From: Jaapia argillacea MUCL 33604
Taxonomy: Eukaryota; Basidiomycota; Agaricomycetes; Jaapiales; Jaapiaceae
DNA: 64,000 nt
NCBI GenBank assembly: GCA_000697665.1
Contig: KL197732.1
Location: 54,189-118,188 of the forward strand
Direction: 5' to 3'
Shown: piece after piece, positions 59,062-64,000 of the stretch
Position numbering within the stretch: position 1 is the first letter of the stretch
Layout: each line of letters begins with the position of its first letter
Translations under genes and position numbers: made by a program
Notes under the pieces: generated by a model
Told to the model about the DNA's origin: nothing
The model's database searches: none
What the model saw: the letters and a program-made list of their open reading frames with translations, nothing else

Positions 59062-62000
59062 GTGAAGGCACGGACTAAGGTTCTTTCATCAAACAATAGA
59101 TATGCTATATTACAAATGGACATTCCCGACTCAATTTGTGTATCCACTCTGAAGAAAAATGGAATTCCTTCCTTACAATTCGAAGTGGAACTTATTGGAA
59201 AAAACCGAAGCGCTGTAACAAAAACTCTACTCGATAGTGGAGCCACTGGAAACTTAATCAATACTCAATTTGCTAAAAAACATCACATGAACATCCAGAA
59301 ATTGGAATGACCTATTCCAGTTTACAACATTGACGATATGGAAAATCATGATGGAAAATTTGAGTATTTTGTGGAACTTGACATGAGGATCAAAGGATCC
59401 AAAAATACCTGCCACATGGAAACAAATCGATTCTACATCACCGATCTAGGACAAGAAAACATCGTCCTAGGAACTGATTGGTTACACGAGCATAATCTGG
59501 AGGTCGAGTGGCAAAACTTCAATTTGAAGTTTACATGTTGCCCTAATATCTGCCGCATACAAGGCTTATGCACTGTTCACGCAAAGCCATCCAATTGACC
59601 TGCCACCACCCTCCGCAAAACCAAACCTGTACATGTGTTATACACAGCAAAACAGGGGACATCTTACGTCATTGCAGACCAGGAGTATACTCCAAAAGTG
59701 GTCCATGATACATCTTACGTATCACAATAAACCATGAAGAAAAAGGGACGAGCATCACGAAAAGCATCCAAGACAATCATCCCATCTTCATGGTCAACAG
59801 AACAATTGGAACCACTAAATCCAATTGACCAGACATTCAATGAATGGCAACACAAAGGAATTCAAACATATCGAATCATCACAAGCCATTCAGACCCAAT
59901 GGAACCAGTTATTCCCAACTGTACTCCTCTATCAGAACGACACAAAACTCCAGTTCCTGCTAGACACATTGCAGGGATACAAATTTGAGCACACAGAAAC
60001 AAATCAATTGAATTAGCATTAAAAGATGCCCAAAAAAGAGGAGAGAAAACATTTGAAGAAATGGTTCCACCAGAATATCGGAGGTACCAGAAGGTCTTTG
60101 AGAAAAAGGCTTCAGAATGATTTCCAAAGGAAAGAATTTGGGATCATGGGATAGAACTCAAGGAGGATTGGAAACCTCACAACTGCAAAACTTATTTGCT
60201 ATCCCCACAGAACAAAAAGAACTTGATGCATTCCTAGAAGAACAACTACGAAAAGGATACATTTGCCCATCAAAATCCCCACTCTCCTCACCATTTTTCT
60301 TTGTCGACAAGAAAGATGGAAAACTTTGTCCTACCCAGGATTATCGTTATCTGAACTCGCAAACCATCAAAAACGATTATCCTATCCCTCTTATATCTGA
60401 ATTAATCACCAAACTCAAAAACGCTAAAGTCTATTCGAAATTGGATTTATGATGGGGATACAACAACGTTTGGATCAAAGAGGGGGATCAATGGAAAGCA
60501 GCATTTAAAACGAATCACAGACTATTCGAGCCTATGGTCATGTTCTTTGGTCTCACCAATTTGCCAGCTACTTTCCAAACTATGATGAATGAACTGTTCA
60601 AAGACCTTATCGACCGAGGAGTTGTCATCATCTATCTGGACGACATCCTCATTTTCACTGACACGCTGGAGGAACATAGGAAAATAATGCATGAAGTCCT
60701 CCACATTTTGGAGGAAAACGATCTTTTCCTCAAACCAGAGAAATGCACTTTTGAAACATCAAAAGTTGAATACCTTGGGGTAATCGTCTCTCACAACCTT
60801 GTGGAGATGGACCCTGTCAAGGTCTCCGGAATGCTTGACTGGCTGACACCAAAAACGGTCAAGGAAGTTCAATCCTTCGTTGGATTCTGTAACTTTTATT
60901 GCCGATTTATCAAAGATTTTTCAAAAATCGCATGACCGTTATTTGAACTCACAAAAAAGGATCACTCTTGGGGATGGATGGACAAATGCAATGCTGCATT
61001 CCACCAATTAAAAACTTCATTTACCTCCTCTCCAACCTTGGTCATGCCTGATCCCGACAAACTGTTTCGTATTGAATGCGACGCATCCGACTATGCTACA
61101 GGAGCTGTTCTAAAACAACTCAAATCTGACAACAAATACCATCCAGTGGCTTACTTATCAAAATCACTATCTGATGCTGAACGAAACTACAATATTTATG
61201 ATAAGGAACTCCTCGCTATTATACAAGCCATGGATGCATGGCATCACTACCTAGAAGGATGCAAGCACATCATTGAGGTCTACACAGACCATCAGAATCT
61301 GGAATATTTTACAACCGCCCAAAAGCTCAGCAGATGACAGGCTAGATGGGCCCAGTTTTTGACACAATTCAATTTCGTGTTGATCCACAAGCCTGGGAAA
61401 ACAAACAAGTCAGATGGTCTCTCGAGAGGTATTGACCACAAGGAGGGGGTAGAAACCAACAACAAAAATCACATACTTTTCGGACCCCAACTTTTCTCAA
61501 AATCACTCGATGCAAAATCCTTGTTTTGCACCTCTCCTGTGGGACAAGGAAACGCCACAACCAAAAACCCATCTGTTACTTGACAAATTTGGATCAACAT
61601 TCGACAAGCAATGACTCATATAATGCTCACTGCCGCCGAAGCTATGAAAAAACAACATGACAAGTATGGAGAAAAGGGACCCCAATTCTCGAAAGGAGAC
61701 TATGTTTGGCTAGAAGGAACAAATGTTTGAACTGAATACCCTTCTGCCAAACTCTCACCCAAACACCATGGACCCTTTGAAATCGAAACCGTCATAGCCC
61801 CCAGAACGTATCAATTGAAACTACTGAAGAAATGGAGAATCCACCCAGTGTTTCATGCAGGACTTCTCACTCCATACATCGAAACTGATGCACATGGACC
61901 TAACTTCACCAAGCCACTCCCAGATCTAATTGAAGGAGAAGAAGAATTCGAAGTTGAAGAAATCGTCAACTCAAAATACACAAATCAAAAGACCAAAAAG

Positions 62001-62284
62001 AACGTCAAATATTTGGTCAAATGGAAAGGCTATCCAGAATCCGACAATACTTGGGAACCAATTGGGAATCTATGCCATGCCTCAGAATATATTGAAGAAT
62101 TTCACAAAAAAAACCCCAAATCACCTCGTCCAGCCTCCATTCTACTCACAGCATTGAAAGTACTGGAAGAACAGTGGACTTGCGCATGGATCGATATGGA
62201 AGCAAACTGTGCCGCAAGGCAATGCTTCCCTACATCCCCAGAATTTTTACCACAAAAACCCGATCCTAAAAGTATAAGAACTTG
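59062..62284 (+). pseudogene. Pol polyprotein of element B, lacking the integrase core
   Basis: Protease LLDSGATG (near 59230) and IVLGTDWLHEHN. Reverse transcriptase keeps an intact YLDD (near 60636-60644). RNase H IECDASDYATGAVL is also better preserved than in A. A one-base deletion near 60205 shifts the frame, and stops lie near 59308, 60450, 60933, 61335 and 61581. After AMTHI (61620) the sequence jumps to AAEAMKKQHDKYGEKGP, so the integrase zinc and DDE parts are deleted. The tail keeps FHAGLLTPY and the chromodomain (YLVKWKGYPESDNTWEP). Confidence 0.85.
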
Positions 62285-62368
62285 ATTCCTGAACTTCATT
62301 CAACAGCATTCCACCGTCCCATTAAAATATCTGTATTCTCGACCTCTCCAATTTGCCTGTCCAACAAC

Positions 62369-63512
62369 ATGTCTTCCACCTACTCTGATAATGGCTGTAA
62401 TGGTGAGTCTCCCGTCGTCTTGTCACTCCCATCCCTCCTCTCGATTACAAACTCACTCCCAACCTACGGATCTTCTCACAGAGAAGATAACATTGCCTTT
62501 GATAGCATCTATTACAATCCCCCAGTGGAAGTAAAGAAAGAACCACTCTCTCCTCGTATCCCGACTCTTCTCCCTCCTCCTGTCACCAATAAAGTGACTT
62601 GTAGGACAGAATCTCCGGTCACCACATCACTGTCCACACCCCTCACCAAACCACCGACTCCTGATAACTTATGGCTTGGTGCCAAATTTTGTGCCTCATA
62701 CAATGTATGGGGAAATACCATAAATAATCACAAATTGCCATCACCCTCTCCCCCACCTATTCGTCGATCAGGACAAAACTCCATCAGTCAAATGCTGGAA
62801 TTGTAACAGATTTGGGCACGAGAAAAAAGATTGCCCCCGTCCTTGTGCCCCCAGAACCCATCCTTACCAATGATGCACTGCCAAAAAACCCTGTTTCCCC
62901 ATCACTCCACCTCCTCCTAGTCCCTCCTATCACCCTGAAACCCCTGACTACATCTGGAACCCACAGCTACTTCCTCCTGCCCCCACTCCGGCTCGATCCC
63001 CCATTCATGTCCCGACGCCCCCACCTCGCCCTTGGATGCCTCCAGCTGTTGTCCCAGCCTACGTCAAGCCAGAAGTTGGCCCAGCCTTTACATGGCCACC
63101 TCCTCCCTTGACAAAATACACCGCAAAGGGTCCCAATATGATGTTAGCAAATGCCTACACCAAACATTTGGCATTCCTTGATCAACAAGAGACTCAGGCT
63201 CGTCAAGGAGTTCAAGCAGCACTAGAACTATGGATGTCTTGGGCAAGACAATGGGAGCAACACCTCAACACGAGTGCTGGACAAGATTGGCCACAAGTTG
63301 CTCTCATTTATAGACGAGCTCCTCCCCCACTGAACCAAGATCTCTATATTCCTCGAACCGTTGATTTTAATGGCCCACTTCCAACTAATAACGCCAAACC
63401 CAAAACCAACACAGTGGCCAAACTCATGGAATTTCCAGGACCTTCTTAGGACGACTGGAACAAATTCACCAGATCCCAACAACTCGCATTTCAGGAGAAA
63501 TATTGGGCTTAG
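62369..63512 (+). pseudogene. Post-pol ORF3 of element B
   Basis: Same reading as A's ORF3 from MSSTYSDNGCNGESPVV. A one-base insertion near 62775 shifts the frame just before the zinc knuckle (KCWNCNRFGHEKKDC in the other frame). The TGA after HPYQ is shared with A, and Trp is kept at PETPDYIW. Another stop follows EFPGPS near 63447. The frame ends at TAG 63510-63512 by the polypurine tract. Confidence 0.7.
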
Positions 63513-63520
63513 AAAGGGGG

Positions 63521-64000
63521 GAGAAGGAGGAGGAGGGGAATCAGAGGGCGGAGGGGGGGGAAGGAAAATTGGAGGAGGAGGAGAAACGGTGTGGGGAACC
63601 CAATCCGCCTACTAACAGAATCATGCCATTATACCGTTTCGACTGTAACTCCATCGAATCAAGTATACGACATCCCCTCTCTTCGGATCGAGTTGAACTC
63701 ACCAGTTTCATACGATTTCGGACCCGACATCCCATTCCCTCACTCCTGACAACCACACAGCACTCAGTCCCATCTCAAACAAAACTCGACTCTCAGTAAT
63801 TCGCTCCCTCATCATTCCGAACTCGGAAATATCCAAACATCCGAACGCACGCCCAATTCTCCTAACGATTCGATCGTATTCCGGATGACGTCGGAATTTC
63901 CTATCCGCTCCAACTCCAAGATTCCTCCCGAGACCAGATGTCCACCATTTCGCCTCCACGTTGCTCAGTATCGGGATTTCCGATGTTCTACAATTAGGAC
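63521..64000. other. Purine-rich microsatellite and unassigned sequence
   Basis: A GGA/GGGA-rich purine tract (about 63521-63600) follows the truncated element B. The rest shows no recognised gene or element. Confidence 0.5.

Larger units (their letters stand above)
57937..63520 (+). mobile_element. Chromovirus element B, internally deleted, head to head with A
   Basis: The plus-strand order is LTR (57937-58267), leader, gag remnant (58641-59036), protease-RT-RNase H (59062-61583), chromodomain remnant (61620-62284) and ORF3 (62369-63512), ending at the polypurine tract (near 63513-63521) with no 3' LTR. Compared with A it lacks about 1 kb of gag and about 1 kb covering the integrase core. 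Confidence 0.85.

Noticed and set aside
63521-63620. Second LTR of element B
   Set aside because: Sequence after the polypurine tract is a GGA-rich tract with no TGTTAC start and no LTR similarity.

Overview
The window looks like a gene-poor, repeat-rich stretch of a filamentous basidiomycete (Agaricomycete) genome. Host genes are split by many 48-70 nt GT-AG introns. Every reconstructed host gene ends in TGA. The recognisable families are an expanded F-box family with a long conserved C-terminus, TKL-type kinases with an HGD catalytic loop, Plavaka-type transposases, Helitrons and chromodomain Ty3/gypsy elements. No bacterial-style operons, CRISPR arrays or rRNA genes were seen. All identifications come from reading motifs and splice phases by eye; no database search was run.

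Layout. (1) 1-6570: a tandem array of about 2.1 kb units. Three carry an intact four-exon gene for an unrecognised membrane-anchored protein (436-1848, 2513-3910, 4611-6014); a fourth unit is only the upstream part. (2) 7751-10202 (-): a seven-exon F-box-type gene. (3) 10581-14200: decayed sequence with one possible gene relic. (4) 14271-15592 (+): a six-exon aldo/keto reductase. (5) 16207-18228: a non-coding element with perfect 34-bp terminal inverted repeats. (6) 18690-33330: an accessory block with diverged segmental copies of an F-box/LRR-like relic, a truncated GTPase gene (20282-21344, +) and a 17-exon gene fusing a GTPase to a TKL kinase (26497-29764, -). (7) 35500-41750: an intact nine-exon Plavaka-like transposase (36645-39845, -) and a divergently transcribed, broken companion gene. 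(8) 42483-63520: nested retroelements and a Helitron.

The nest can be read in order. A gag-bearing retroelement (42483-44635) is interrupted by the 3' LTR of chromovirus A (minus strand, 44636-57936). That LTR was later split by a Helitron (44844-51004) between an A and a T; removing the Helitron restores the LTR exactly. Chromovirus B (plus strand, 57937-63520) lies head to head with A and has lost the middle of gag and the integrase core. The Helitron, both chromoviruses and the gag relic carry in-frame stops that are mostly explained by C:G to T:A changes, often at CpG, which fits an old RIP-like or methylation-driven decay. Both chromoviruses also have a separate CCHC-knuckle reading frame downstream of pol.

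The best candidates for something undescribed are the GTPase-helical linker-kinase fusion, the three-copy membrane-anchored family and the extra post-pol CCHC frame.
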